A stretch of 50,381 nucleotides of DNA. Origin: Spirochaetota bacterium (lineage in GTDB: Bacteria; Spirochaetota; UBA4802; UBA5550). Made by a program: the position numbers and the translations under genes. Below, one piece after another: positions 32,141 through 41,866 of this stretch. The notes beneath the pieces are model-generated. The model was not told where the DNA came from and made no database searches. It saw only the letters and a program-made list of their open reading frames with translations. Positions within the stretch are counted from its first letter, which is position 1; the number at the start of each line of letters is the position of its first letter. Location: NCBI GenBank assembly GCA_016929135.1, contig JAFGJK010000068.1:1-50381 (forward strand). The letters run 5' to 3'.

Positions 32141-33181
32141 CTACCGCTTCGACGAAAAGGCACCCCTCAGGGCCGCGGCGATCTCGTCGGTGGCCTTTCC
32201 TGCCTGGGGGATCAGCCGGTCTGCGGAGACGAAGGCGTGTATCATCCCGGGGTAGCGGACGGCCCTGGCGGGGACGCCGGCATCGCGCAGCCTCTTCGCG
32301 TAGGCCTCCCCCTCGTCCCTGAGGGGATCGAACCCGGCCGTGATCACCAGGGCCGGCGGAAGGTTGGCGTGGCTTTTGGCCAGCAGCGGCGAGGCGTAGG
32401 GATTGCTCCGGTCCTTCACGTTCGGAAGATAGAGCCTGATGAACCTCTCCACGTCCGCCTTGCGGAGCATGAATCCCTCGGCGAAATTCCTGTAGGACTC
32501 AGTGTCCAGGCTCGCCGAGTTCACCCCCGGATATATCAGGGCCTGGAAGGCGACGGCCGGTCCCTTTTTATCCCTGGCCATGAGGCACACCACGGCGGCG
32601 AGATTGCCGCCGGCGCTGTCGCCCGCCACGGCGATCCTGTCTGTGTCGGCCTTCAGCTCCCTCCCCTTCTCGCTCACCCACCGCAGGGCGGCGTAGGCGT
32701 CGTCAGCAGCGGCGGGAAAGGGATTCTCCGGCGCGAGCCGGTAATCCACCGAGACCACGATGGCGCCCGATTTCTTCGCCAGGATCCGGCAGAGGGGGTC
32801 GTGGCTGTTGCGGCTCCCCTGCACCCATCCCCCGCCGTGATAGAACACCACCACCGGCAGGGTCTCCCCCTGTTCCGGCCAGTAGACCCGCACCGGGACG
32901 GAGAGCCCGCCGTCCTGGGCGGTCATATCCTTCACGGAGGCCATGGCCACCGGCGTGCCGCTGGCGAAGGATGCCCGCTCCTCCAGCCTCTTCCTTGATA
33001 CAGGTATCGGTATCTCGCGGGTGGGCCTCCTGTCCGCCCCGGTGAGCTTCAGGTATACCGCCACCCTGGAATCCAGGCGCCCGTAGGGGGTTTCGCTCCA
33101 GCTCCGCACCAGCAGGTATCCCCCGACCCCGAGAAGGGCGATCACGATGACTATACCCGCCAGTACCCGTTTCAGTTTCAT
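32141..33181 (-). CDS. Membrane-anchored alpha/beta hydrolase of the hormone-sensitive-lipase family
   Basis: 346 residues from ATG at 33181 with AAGGAGG ahead. The first 25 residues (MKLKRVLAGI, then VIVIALLGVGGYLLV) are a signal anchor. The HSL/esterase family marks are HGGGW (oxyanion hole), the nucleophile Ser in GDSAGGN, an acid Asp in DPLRDEG, and the His in GMIHAFVS. This type cleaves short-chain or lipid esters. It lies on the outer face of the membrane. Substrate unknown. Fe-S oxidoreductase gene lies downstream, 66 bases away. Confidence 0.93.
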   Translation of the reverse strand: MKLKRVLAGIVIVIALLGVGGYLLVRSWSETPYGRLDSRVAVYLKLTGADRRPTREIPIPVSRKRLEERASFASGTPVAMASVKDMTAQDGGLSVPVRVYWPEQGETLPVVVFYHGGGWVQGSRNSHDPLCRILAKKSGAIVVSVDYRLAPENPFPAAADDAYAALRWVSEKGRELKADTDRIAVAGDSAGGNLAAVVCLMARDKKGPAVAFQALIYPGVNSASLDTESYRNFAEGFMLRKADVERFIRLYLPNVKDRSNPYASPLLAKSHANLPPALVITAGFDPLRDEGEAYAKRLRDAGVPARAVRYPGMIHAFVSADRLIPQAGKATDEIAAALRGAFSSKR

Positions 33182-33525
33182 ACAGAGGGCCTCCTTCCAT
33201 GCAATAATGATGATGCTTCCCGAATTGTATCCCCCCTGTACCACGGATCAAGAAAAAAAACACGAACCCGGCCCACCGCCGTCCGCTGCAGCATGCGCAG
33301 ACCGCCGCTTTGTTGCGTCCCATTGCACATCGGAAGTTTTCTCTCTTGTTATTTCATGGCCTGCCCCTGCACGACGAGTCTAATACAATTCCACCCTCGA
33401 CCGAACGGTGATCCATACGGTAATGGCTCAGTCAGTATGGGATACAGCTGGTTTCACAGAAGGTAAAAATACCGCATCACCGAGAATCCGACATCGGTAC
33501 AATCCCGATCCGTCATATTTCCTAA

Positions 33526-33554
33526 TTGACAGTCGTCCGTCGGTCAACTGAAAT
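33526..33554 (+). promoter_or_regulatory. Sigma-70 type promoter of the DUF2804 gene
   Basis: TTGACA at 33526-33531, a 17-base spacer, and TGAAAT at 33549-33554. The start point would lie about 25-30 bases before the ATG at 33589. The rest of the 33182-33525 stretch holds no gene that I can support. Confidence 0.55.
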
Positions 33555-33588
33555 AGGTAGTGGTTCCATCGTTTCGGGGAGGAGCGTT

Positions 33589-34650
33589 ATGGCCGATTAC
33601 AGTAAGTACATCTCACAGACAAGACAATCAGTGCCGACACCAAAGAGCCTCGTGGAAAACGGACAGGCGGTTTTCGGCACCTTCGACAGGGAATTCGAGA
33701 GGATGGAGCTGCTGGACTGCAAAAAACCCCTGGGCAGATTCTTCCCGGGTTTTCTCAGGAAATACAGGATAACGCTCTGGGAGGCGACGGAGGTGCACCT
33801 GGGCAACGGCGTGCTGATCGCGGCCCTGTGCGATATGGGGCTCTTCGGCATGATACTGCATATTTTTTACGACAAGCGAAAGAAGAGGGTGTACAGCTGG
33901 TCCACCAATCTCGCCAGCTCCAGAATGAGAATCGCACCGAATCTCCTGCATGGAAACATCGCCGGGGCGCTGACCAGGGTCTCCCATATCAACTACATCA
34001 ACAATTTCCAGGACGGCAGATGCTCGCTCTCCGGCTCTCACTTCGACAGAAAGAACAGGATCGAATACGACTTCGACCTGGAGAGGGTATCGCTCCCCAG
34101 CGTGGTCAGCATCCCCTTCGGGCCGAACAAACCGCTCTATACCCAGAAGGACCTCTTCAGGGCGAAGGGCCGCCTGACCTTCAACGGGGAGTTCTTCGAA
34201 TCCGACGACCAGAGCACGGCGATCGTGGACGACCACAGGGGCTACTATCCCTACAGGGCGCACTACGACTGGCTCACTACGATGGGGAGACGCGTAAACG
34301 GCAGGAAACAATACTTCGCCTTCAACCTCACCCGCAACCAGTCGATCGACCAGGAACAGTACAACGAGAACCTCATCTGGCTCGAAAAAAAGACCAGCCT
34401 GCTACCGCCGGTGACCTTCGAGCGCAACGCGGAGGACACCGTCTGGACGGCGAGGGACGAACACGACATGGTGAACGTGTCCTTTGATGTCGGCGACATG
34501 TACCGCATGGAGCTGCACGCCGGCCTCGTGGACATCGATTACCACGTCGCCTTCGGGGAACTGCAGGGATACCTCCGCGGCACGGACGGGACGAAGTTCG
34601 TCCTCGACGGCATGACCGGGATGGGGGAGGACAAGAGCCTGCGGCTGTAA
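33589..34650 (+). CDS. DUF2804 family protein
   Basis: 353 residues started at ATG 33589 behind GGAGGAGC. It is a large, beta-rich protein with many Trp, Tyr and Phe residues. Segments such as FGTFDREFERMELLD, the WEATEVHLGNGVLIAALCDMG strand, YDFDLER, DDHRGYYPYRAHYDWLT and QYNENLIWLEKKTSLLPPVTF are those I associate with DUF2804, a lipocalin-like or hydroxysteroid-isomerase-like beta fold of unknown role. It has no signal peptide. Its neighbours on both sides are lipid-type hydrolases and a thioesterase, which hints at lipid handling without proving it. Confidence 0.85.
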   Translation: MADYSKYISQTRQSVPTPKSLVENGQAVFGTFDREFERMELLDCKKPLGRFFPGFLRKYRITLWEATEVHLGNGVLIAALCDMGLFGMILHIFYDKRKKRVYSWSTNLASSRMRIAPNLLHGNIAGALTRVSHINYINNFQDGRCSLSGSHFDRKNRIEYDFDLERVSLPSVVSIPFGPNKPLYTQKDLFRAKGRLTFNGEFFESDDQSTAIVDDHRGYYPYRAHYDWLTTMGRRVNGRKQYFAFNLTRNQSIDQEQYNENLIWLEKKTSLLPPVTFERNAEDTVWTARDEHDMVNVSFDVGDMYRMELHAGLVDIDYHVAFGELQGYLRGTDGTKFVLDGMTGMGEDKSLRL

Positions 34651-34691
34651 GGGTTGGGCCGCATCGATTGCCCGGACGGTGCACTGCCGGG

Positions 34692-35480
34692 TCAGATTTT
34701 ACGTACCTGGGCGATCTGGCGCGAGATGGAGACCAGGTTCCCCGCGTTGTCCCATACCTCGCCATCCGCCTCCAGGAGCCCGCAGGTGACGAAGCGGGTC
34801 CGCAGGGTGAACCTGAGCCACCCGGTCACCGGCATGTTCCTGATATTGGTGGAGAGCTCGATGGTGGGCACCCAGGCCGTCGGCCCCTGGCTCACGAAGA
34901 TCGCCGGGGGGATCGAATCGGCGACGAGAAAGAGCGACAGGAGGTCGTAGGCACGGCCGTCCCTGAAGCGCACCCACCCCTTCTGCTCAGACCTCTCGGT
35001 GGTCTTCCCCTTCAGCCACGCCGCGCTGGAGGGGTCGAGGAGCATCTCCAGGTTGTGGAAGAGGGTGTACTGCGGCATCTCCGGCACCGGCACGCAGGAG
35101 TCCGCCGGTGCGAGGTCCGGAGCGCCGGTCTCATAGCGGTTGACGGGGCACTCCGCCTTGGCCGCGGCGAAGGTGCCCAGGGCGCGTATCTTCTCGCCCC
35201 CCCCCTGTAACAGCCTGGCGTCGTAGCGGTTGAACTGCGCCGACCGCGAGACCTCCTCGATCCGAATCTCCGCCTTCCCGGGGGCGCACCGGGCGATGTA
35301 GTTCGCCGTGACGATGGGTGTCGATCCCTTGTCCGAGCGTGCCGTCATGGCCCCTGCCAGCATCGCCATCAGATAGCCGCCGTTGGGATTGCCGTTCACC
35401 GACCAGTTGCCCGAGACAGTCCCCTCGAAGACTCCGGTCTCCTTCTCCACAAGCGCGATATCGTCGTCGAACATTCCCAT
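34692..35480 (-). CDS. Acyl-CoA thioesterase-like double-hotdog protein
   Basis: 262 residues made of two hotdog halves: SGNWSVNGNPNGGYLMAMLAGAM (the long central helix of half one) and, after a Pro-rich link, GWVRFRDGRAYDLLSLFLVADSIPPAIF (half two), with ending strands GWLRFTLRTRFVTCGLLEADGEVWDNAG. This fits the 4HBT_3 (TesB-like) thioesterase family. It would hydrolyse acyl-CoA. The ATG has GAGGTG ahead. It converges on the DUF2804 gene. Confidence 0.9.
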   Translation of the reverse strand: MGMFDDDIALVEKETGVFEGTVSGNWSVNGNPNGGYLMAMLAGAMTARSDKGSTPIVTANYIARCAPGKAEIRIEEVSRSAQFNRYDARLLQGGGEKIRALGTFAAAKAECPVNRYETGAPDLAPADSCVPVPEMPQYTLFHNLEMLLDPSSAAWLKGKTTERSEQKGWVRFRDGRAYDLLSLFLVADSIPPAIFVSQGPTAWVPTIELSTNIRNMPVTGWLRFTLRTRFVTCGLLEADGEVWDNAGNLVSISRQIAQVRKI

Positions 35481-35605
35481 GATTCACCTCACGCGGAATA
35501 GAGCAACGGCCTTCTGCCGATTGCGCACGCAGTGTACCGCCGGGAAAAAGGGAGACACCCTGTGCAGAGGGCCCGTGCATGGCGGGTCATCGCATGCGAT
35601 CGGTA

Positions 35606-36529
35606 TCATCGTAAAAGGGAACAGGCCGCTGCCGCCACCGAGGGCTCCCTGACGAGCTCATAATGATCGTACGTTGCGAAATGCTTGAAATGCGTCGCCC
35701 CCGCGATCGTCCCTGAGCCCTGCGGCACGAGGCCGTCATTGTCCACCCCGTAGCACGTTTTCAAGACCTCCCACCCGAAAAGCAACTCCCCCACCACCCC
35801 GAAGCTTTTCCCCCTCGACGTGCCGCCGTCGATGGTGAAGACCCTCCCGCCGTCCGCCATCACCGAGTCGTCGATCGGGTACCGTTGATTGAAGATCTCG
35901 CATCGTTCAGGCTGCAAATCCGTGATCGCATCTTTCGCCCCGATAAAGACCCCCGCCCATTGAAAGGAATCTGCCAGCGGCGAGCCGTGGTGCGGCGTCC
36001 CCAGTGTCACCAGGGCGACGACACGCCCCGGATTGTCGTGTATGTATCTGCGCGCCACAAGGCCGCCCATGCTGTGGCCGATCATATTGAACGAGCGGCT
36101 CAGGCCCCGTTTTTCCAGTATATCGATCTTGATTTTCGCCAGTTCTGCCTGTCTGGATATAAAGTCCCTTCCGGCGCTCCAGGCCTGCCCCTTGCCGCAA
36201 AGATGGACGGTCATGCCGTCGATCGACCGTTCCCATACCTCGTTCGATTCATCGGTATAGATGACGTAGACATGGCCCGAACCGAAATTGTACAGGCATA
36301 CCCTCAGGAAATCGTCGCTCCACTGATGAATGCCGGACAGGCCGTGAATGAGCACCAGATCGTATTTCTTTGTACCGGCCGCTTTTTTGTAGTCTGCAAG
36401 CTGGTCGGGAAACGAACAGCGATTGAGCCATACGCAGGCGATCAACAGTGCCATGAAGGCGCATGCCGCTGTTCCATGTACGCTTTTTATTGGGAGCATC
36501 ATCTTCAATGTTGTCTCTTCAACAAACAT
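35606..36529 (-). CDS. Lipase-like alpha/beta hydrolase (PGAP1/triacylglycerol-lipase type)
   Basis: 307 residues. The N-terminus (about 20-36) is hydrophobic and ends with a Cys (NRCS), so it is exported or anchored. The nucleophile elbow GHSMGGLVARRYIHDNPGRV, a LVLIHGLSG oxyanion strand, the GTPHHGSPLAD loop, VDNDGLVPQGS for the acid residue, and a late His (ATYDHYELV) give the full catalytic set. The family splits acyl esters. A TTGACA lies at 36571-36566 upstream on this strand, but without a matching -10. The start could also be a few codons later. Confidence 0.9.
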   Translation of the reverse strand: MFVEETTLKMMLPIKSVHGTAACAFMALLIACVWLNRCSFPDQLADYKKAAGTKKYDLVLIHGLSGIHQWSDDFLRVCLYNFGSGHVYVIYTDESNEVWERSIDGMTVHLCGKGQAWSAGRDFISRQAELAKIKIDILEKRGLSRSFNMIGHSMGGLVARRYIHDNPGRVVALVTLGTPHHGSPLADSFQWAGVFIGAKDAITDLQPERCEIFNQRYPIDDSVMADGGRVFTIDGGTSRGKSFGVVGELLFGWEVLKTCYGVDNDGLVPQGSGTIAGATHFKHFATYDHYELVREPSVAAAACSLLR

Positions 36530-36719
36530 GAATCATGAATGTACATTGCCTGTCATCCGACGCTATGTCAACCCATTTCGGCTATGTTGTGCCATCCTGT
36601 TGCACCAAAGTTACTCGCATCCCGCCGGCCCTCAAAATCACGCATTATGCCCGTGGCATCGACTCGTCCCTGGATCATTTCCATATGTCCCGGTCCATAC
36701 CGCTATTGAAAAAAAATAC

Positions 36720-36748
36720 TTGCCATTACGCCCTCCGCTCCCTGTATT
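36720..36748 (+). promoter_or_regulatory. Candidate promoter of lepA
   Basis: TTGCCA at 36720-36725, a 17-base spacer, and TGTATT at 36743-36748, giving a leader of about 20 bases to the lepA ATG at 36776. Confidence 0.45.
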
Positions 36749-36775
36749 GCTCTGTACAGGAACGGTAGAATTCCC

Positions 36776-38566
36776 ATGGAACATATACGCAACTTTTCGA
36801 TCATCGCGCACATCGATCACGGCAAATCGACCCTGGCGGACAGGATCATAGAAAAATGCCGCCTTCTCTCCCCGCGGGATCACATTGACCAGATACTGGA
36901 CACCATGGAGATCGAGCGGGAGCGGGGCATCACCATCAAGTCCAACGCCATCACCCTGGACTACACCTCCCGCGACGGGGAGCACTTCATCTTCAACCTG
37001 ATCGACACGCCCGGTCACGTGGACTTCACCTACGAGGTGTCGCGGGCCCTGGCCGCCTGCGAGGGGGTGCTCCTGGTGGTGGACGCATCCCAGGGGGTGG
37101 AGGCGCAGACCATCGCGAACCTCTACCTGGCCATGGAGAACAACCTGGAGATCATCCCGGTGATCAACAAGATAGACATGCCCAGCGCCGACATCGATTC
37201 GACGAAGAAGAGCATAGAGACGAGCCTGGGCCTCGATCCGGAGACGGCGGTACCCGTTTCGGCGCGTGAGGGGACGGGCATCGACGACCTCATGGAGGCG
37301 ATCATCCAGCGCATCCCTCCCCCCCGGGGCGACGAGAGGGAGCCGCTCAAGGCCCTTATCTTCGATTCCTATTTCGACAAGTACCAGGGGGCCATCGTCA
37401 AGGTGCGACTCTTCGAGGGGACCGTGAAGAGGGACGACGACATCCTCCTCTGCGCCACCGGCAAGGTCTACTCGGTGAACGAGGTGGGTGTCTTCAGGCT
37501 CAGCCTTGAAAAGCGGGACGCCCTCAGGCCGGGCGACGTGGGATACATCATCGCGGGGATCAAGACCGTCATGGACACCAAGATCGGCGACACGGTGACC
37601 CTGGCGGACCGTCAGACGGTCACGCCGCTGAAGGGCTTCAAGGACGTGAAGCCCATGGTCTTCTCCGGACTCTACCCGGTGTACAGCGACGAGTACGACA
37701 ACCTTAAGGATGCCCTGTACAAGCTACGGCTGAACGACGCCTCGCTCCTCTTTGAGCCGGACAACTCCTTCGCCCTGGGATTCGGCTTCCGCTGCGGGTA
37801 CCTTGGCCTGCTGCACATGGAGATCGTGCAGGAACGGCTCGAGCGGGAGTTCGACCTCTCCCTGGTCACCACGGCACCCAGCGTGGAGTACAAGGTACAT
37901 CTGAACAGCGGCACGATGATCACCATCGACAACCCGGTGAAGATGCCAGATCCGGGGAGCATCATGATGATCGAGGAACCCTTCGTGAAGGCAGATATCA
38001 TCACCCCAAGCGATTACATGGGAAACATCATGTCGCTCGTCTCCGAGTGCCGCGGCATCCACAGGCACATGGAATACATCGACACGAGAAGGGTACAGCT
38101 CCACTACGAGCTCCCCCTCTCGGAGATCGTCTTCAACTTCTACGACAAACTGAAATCCTGCTCCAGGGGTTATGCCTCCTTCGACTACGAGCTGATCGAC
38201 TTCAGGGAGTCCAGTATGGTGAAGGTGGACATCCTGGTGAACGGAGAGCCGGTGGACGCCCTCTCCTTCATCGTCCACGAGGACAAGGCGAGGCTCCGCG
38301 GCAAGGACATCATCACCAGGCTCAAGGACATCATCCCCCAGCACCAGTTCAAGATCCCGCTGCAGGCCGCCATCGGCTCCCAGATCATCGCGAGGGAGAA
38401 CATCTCGGCCCACCGCAAGGACGTCACCGCGAAGTGCTACGGCGGCGACATCACCAGGAAGCGGAAGCTACTGGAAAAGCAGAAGGAGGGGAAGAAGCGC
38501 CTCAAGCAGGTCGGCTCCGTCGAGATTCCCCAGGAGGCATTCCTCACGATCCTCAAGATAGGCTGA
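36776..38566 (+). CDS. lepA: Elongation factor 4 (LepA)
   Basis: 596 residues, the standard LepA length. The GTPase motifs are G1 [14 protein letters not shown]2 [13 protein letters not shown]3 [12 protein letters not shown], and G4 NKIDMPSAD. The domain II barrel, domains III/V and the LepA-specific C-terminal domain follow ([18 protein letters not shown]). It back-translocates or remodels stalled ribosomes and is one of the most conserved bacterial proteins. The HD-domain gene starts three bases after its stop. Confidence 0.99.
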   Translation: MEHIRNFSIIAHIDHGKSTLADRIIEKCRLLSPRDHIDQILDTMEIERERGITIKSNAITLDYTSRDGEHFIFNLIDTPGHVDFTYEVSRALAACEGVLLVVDASQGVEAQTIANLYLAMENNLEIIPVINKIDMPSADIDSTKKSIETSLGLDPETAVPVSAREGTGIDDLMEAIIQRIPPPRGDEREPLKALIFDSYFDKYQGAIVKVRLFEGTVKRDDDILLCATGKVYSVNEVGVFRLSLEKRDALRPGDVGYIIAGIKTVMDTKIGDTVTLADRQTVTPLKGFKDVKPMVFSGLYPVYSDEYDNLKDALYKLRLNDASLLFEPDNSFALGFGFRCGYLGLLHMEIVQERLEREFDLSLVTTAPSVEYKVHLNSGTMITIDNPVKMPDPGSIMMIEEPFVKADIITPSDYMGNIMSLVSECRGIHRHMEYIDTRRVQLHYELPLSEIVFNFYDKLKSCSRGYASFDYELIDFRESSMVKVDILVNGEPVDALSFIVHEDKARLRGKDIITRLKDIIPQHQFKIPLQAAIGSQIIARENISAHRKDVTAKCYGGDITRKRKLLEKQKEGKKRLKQVGSVEIPQEAFLTILKIG

Positions 38567-38569
38567 GCC

Positions 38570-39226
38570 ATGAACGATTTGGAACGCGCCATCGCCGACG
38601 GGGCCGCCGAGTTCGCAAGGACCAGGATGCGCCACACCCACTCGAGCCACGGGTGGGACCACGTCGTCCGGGTGGTGAAGACCGCCGAGCGGATCGCCGC
38701 GAGCGAGGTCGCCGCCGACCCATTCATCGTCGCGGTGGCCGCGGTGATGCACGATATCGCCCGCGGCGAGGAGGACAGGAGCAACGGCACCGTCTGCCAC
38801 GCCGAGGCGGGGAGCGAGATGGCGCGGCGCTTCCTGCTCCAGCGGGGGCTCGATCCCGCCAGGGCGGACCATATCGCCGACTGCATCCTCACTCACCGCT
38901 TCAGGAACCATCACGCCCCCGCCACCATCGAGGCGAAGATACTCTTCGACGCCGACAAGCTCGATTCCATCGGCGCCATCGGCGTGGGGAGGGCCTTTCT
39001 CTTCTCCGGGGAGATCGGCGCCAGGCTGCATAACGATAACTCCATGGTGCACGGCACCGATGCCTACAGCGAGGAGGACACCGCCTACCGGGAGTACATG
39101 GTGAAGCTCAGGCTAGTGAAGGAGACGCTCCTCACCGTCGAGGGGAGACGCATCGCCGCGGGGCGTCACGCCTTCATGGAGGAGTTCTTCAGCAGGCTCA
39201 GGGGCGAGATCGAGGGGAACGACTGA
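38570..39226 (+). CDS. HD-domain metal-dependent phosphohydrolase
   Basis: 218 residues. The HD motif set is clear: SHGWDHVVRV (first His), AVMHDIARGE (His-Asp), and FDADKLDSIG (last Asp). This small form resembles the HD hydrolases that cut nucleotides or nucleotide-like substrates. It is coupled to lepA. The HTHSSHGWDH start and the DADKLDSIGA segment fit the uncharacterised YedJ-like family. Substrate unknown. Confidence 0.93.
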   Translation: MNDLERAIADGAAEFARTRMRHTHSSHGWDHVVRVVKTAERIAASEVAADPFIVAVAAVMHDIARGEEDRSNGTVCHAEAGSEMARRFLLQRGLDPARADHIADCILTHRFRNHHAPATIEAKILFDADKLDSIGAIGVGRAFLFSGEIGARLHNDNSMVHGTDAYSEEDTAYREYMVKLRLVKETLLTVEGRRIAAGRHAFMEEFFSRLRGEIEGND

Positions 39227-39230
39227 TCAC

Positions 39231-41789
39231 TCACTGCCAGGTGAGCGGCAGGCGGGGGTCGAATTTCCGCACGTTGTGCTCGTGATGCGGCAGCACCCGC
39301 ACGGTGAAGCCGAACTGGCCCGATATAAGGCAGAGAACGCTCCCCACGTAGACGAAGTTGCCCCGGTCGTTTTTATCCATCTGGATCATCGGGAGGGCCA
39401 CCCCCTCCACGATCTCGTCCTTCGAGTTCAGTGCGCCGAAGTAGAGCTCGGCCAGGACGTCGTCCGGCGTGAGCTCCCCGAGGCATATCTCCGCCTTCAC
39501 GACGATCTTCGAACCCACGGTGATCACCCTGTCCCCCTGAAAATCGACGCTGCCGATGGATATGCCGTCCCACTTCTTCGCCACCTCCGTCTTCCATCGG
39601 GAGACCTCGCGGGTCACCGCGAATCTCTCGTCGGAAAACCGCAGGTGGTGCTTGTGGGCCTGGGAATAATACATGTTCGAATAGTCCTTCACCATACGGT
39701 TCATGTTGAAATGGGAGCAGATCGTCTTCATCGATTCGCGGATGATCTTCAGCCACTCCCGGGGGATGCCGTCGACACCCCTGTTGTAGAAGGCGGGCTT
39801 CACCTCGGATTCCAAAATATTGTAGAGTGAGAGGCTCTCAACCTCGTCCTGATACCCCTGGTCGTCGTACTCCTCCCCCTTCCCTATGGCCCAGCCGTTG
39901 TCGGCGTTGTACGCCTCGTCCCACCATCCGTCCAGGATGCTGATGTTCACCCCGCCGTTCGGGACCGCCTTCATCCCGCTGGTGCCTGATGCCTCCTTCG
40001 GCCGCACCGGCGTATTGAGCCACACGTCGACCCCCTGGACCAGGTATCTGGCGAGGTTGATGTCGTAATCCTCCAGGAAAAGGACCTTGTCCCTGAAGCG
40101 CTCCTCGTTGGCTATATGAACGATGTGCTTGATCAGCTCCTTCCCCATGTTGTCCCTGGGGTGCGCTTTTCCCGCGAAGATGATCTGCATCGGCCGTTCC
40201 TTGTCGAGCAGCAGGCGCTCCAGCCGGTCGATGTTCCGCAGGATCAGCGTTGCCCGCTTGTAGGTGGCGAACCGCCTTGAGAAGCCGATGGTGAGGGCCT
40301 CTGGGTCGAGCACCGAGTTCGCACGCTCCGCGAGCTTCATGGGCATCCCCCTGGCAAGAAGCTGCTCCCGCAGCCTGTTCCTGGCAAAGGTGACCAGGTG
40401 CTCCCTGATCCTCTCGCGGCACCGCCAGAGCTCGGAATCCGGGATCAGGTCTATGTTCTTCCAGATGGTGTCGTCCGCCGGGTTGTCTATCCAGCGCGGT
40501 CCCATGTAGCGGTTGAAGAGCCGCATCATCTCGTCGGAGGTCCACGACAGGATCTGCACGCCGTTGGTGATGTGCCCCACCGGAATCTCGTGGACCGGTA
40601 CCGTGGGCCAGATCCGATTCCACATCGCCCGGGAGACCTTTCCGTGGAGCTTCGAGACCCCGTTGCAGCCCGCCGCCATCTTGAGGGCCAGCACCGTCAT
40701 GCAGAAGGGCTCCTTCCTGTCCTCGACGTTTTCCCTTCCCAGCGACAGGAACTGCTCCTCGGTGAGTCCCAGCCTCCCGAAGTAATGGGAGAAATAGGTC
40801 TCGATAAGTGACGGCTCGAACCTGTCGTTTCCCGCAGGTACGGGCGTGTGGGTGGTGAAGACGCTCGTGGCGGTGACGAACTCTGACGCCTCGGCGAAGG
40901 TGAGTCCCTGCTCCTCCATCGCCAGCCGCGCCCTCTCCAGCGCCAGGAATGCGGCGTGTCCCTCGTTCATGTGATAGACGGAGATCCTCTTGTTCATGGC
41001 ACGGAGCGCCCTGACGCCGCCGATCCCTATCATGATCTCCTGCCGTATGCGCATCTCGTCGTCGCCGCCGTACAGCTGTTCCGTGATCGATCGGTCCTCC
41101 TGCCTGTTCACGTCCACGTTGGCATCCAGGAGAAACAGCTCGATCCTCCCCACCTGGATCTTCCATATCTGGGCGAAGACGGGCCCGTTCGGGTATTCTA
41201 CCGAGATCATGAGCGGTCTGCCGTCCTGGGAGAAAACCAGAGATGCGGGGATGTTGTGGAAATCGATCTCCGAATAGATTTCCTGCTGCCACCCGTCCTT
41301 GTTCAGGTACTGGCGGAAATATCCGAAGCGATACATCAGCCCCACGCCAACCAACGGGAGGCCCAGTTCGCTGGAGGATTTCAGGTGGTCACCGGCGAGC
41401 ACTCCGAGCCCGCCGGAATACATGGGAAGACATTCATGGATTCCGAACTCCGCCGAAAAATAGGCGATTCTGGCGTCGCCGCAGTCGGGGAACGATTCCT
41501 CAAACCATGACCGCCTGGCCAGATGGAGGTCCAGCTCCCGCTCCACGCGCTCCAGGTGCGCCAGGAAGCTTTCCGATTCCGCCGCCTCGTCCAGCACGCG
41601 CTGCGGCACCAGCCCCAGCATTCGTATCGGGTTATGGCGCACCTCGCGCCAGAGCTCCACATCGATCCGGCGGAACAGCTCGATAGCCTCGAAGTTCCAT
41701 ACCCACCACATGTTGCTCGCGATCTTCATGAGAGACTTGAGCTTTTCCGGTAGATAGGGTAGTACCTGAAATTTATGGATCGTCGCCAT
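39231..41789 (-). CDS. glgP: Alpha-glucan phosphorylase (GlgP, short-form type)
   Basis: 852 residues from ATG at 41789 with AAGGTG upstream. The first residues (KFQVLPYLPEKLKSLM) and the N-terminal DUF3417-like domain mark the type of glycogen phosphorylase found in many bacteria and archaea. The PLP site lies in RPKEASGTSGMKAVPNGG, and the active-site FSAEFGIHECLPMYSGGLG is present. It releases glucose-1-phosphate from storage glucan. No other glycogen gene is in the window. It is convergent with the HD-domain gene. Confidence 0.97.
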   Translation of the reverse strand: MATIHKFQVLPYLPEKLKSLMKIASNMWWVWNFEAIELFRRIDVELWREVRHNPIRMLGLVPQRVLDEAAESESFLAHLERVERELDLHLARRSWFEESFPDCGDARIAYFSAEFGIHECLPMYSGGLGVLAGDHLKSSSELGLPLVGVGLMYRFGYFRQYLNKDGWQQEIYSEIDFHNIPASLVFSQDGRPLMISVEYPNGPVFAQIWKIQVGRIELFLLDANVDVNRQEDRSITEQLYGGDDEMRIRQEIMIGIGGVRALRAMNKRISVYHMNEGHAAFLALERARLAMEEQGLTFAEASEFVTATSVFTTHTPVPAGNDRFEPSLIETYFSHYFGRLGLTEEQFLSLGRENVEDRKEPFCMTVLALKMAAGCNGVSKLHGKVSRAMWNRIWPTVPVHEIPVGHITNGVQILSWTSDEMMRLFNRYMGPRWIDNPADDTIWKNIDLIPDSELWRCRERIREHLVTFARNRLREQLLARGMPMKLAERANSVLDPEALTIGFSRRFATYKRATLILRNIDRLERLLLDKERPMQIIFAGKAHPRDNMGKELIKHIVHIANEERFRDKVLFLEDYDINLARYLVQGVDVWLNTPVRPKEASGTSGMKAVPNGGVNISILDGWWDEAYNADNGWAIGKGEEYDDQGYQDEVESLSLYNILESEVKPAFYNRGVDGIPREWLKIIRESMKTICSHFNMNRMVKDYSNMYYSQAHKHHLRFSDERFAVTREVSRWKTEVAKKWDGISIGSVDFQGDRVITVGSKIVVKAEICLGELTPDDVLAELYFGALNSKDEIVEGVALPMIQMDKNDRGNFVYVGSVLCLISGQFGFTVRVLPHHEHNVRKFDPRLPLTWQ

Positions 41790-41866
41790 TCGACACACCT
41801 TTACATTTTCATGATGAAACCGCACATCGGAGCAGGGTCAATGTATAGCGCGATAAATACAACCAT

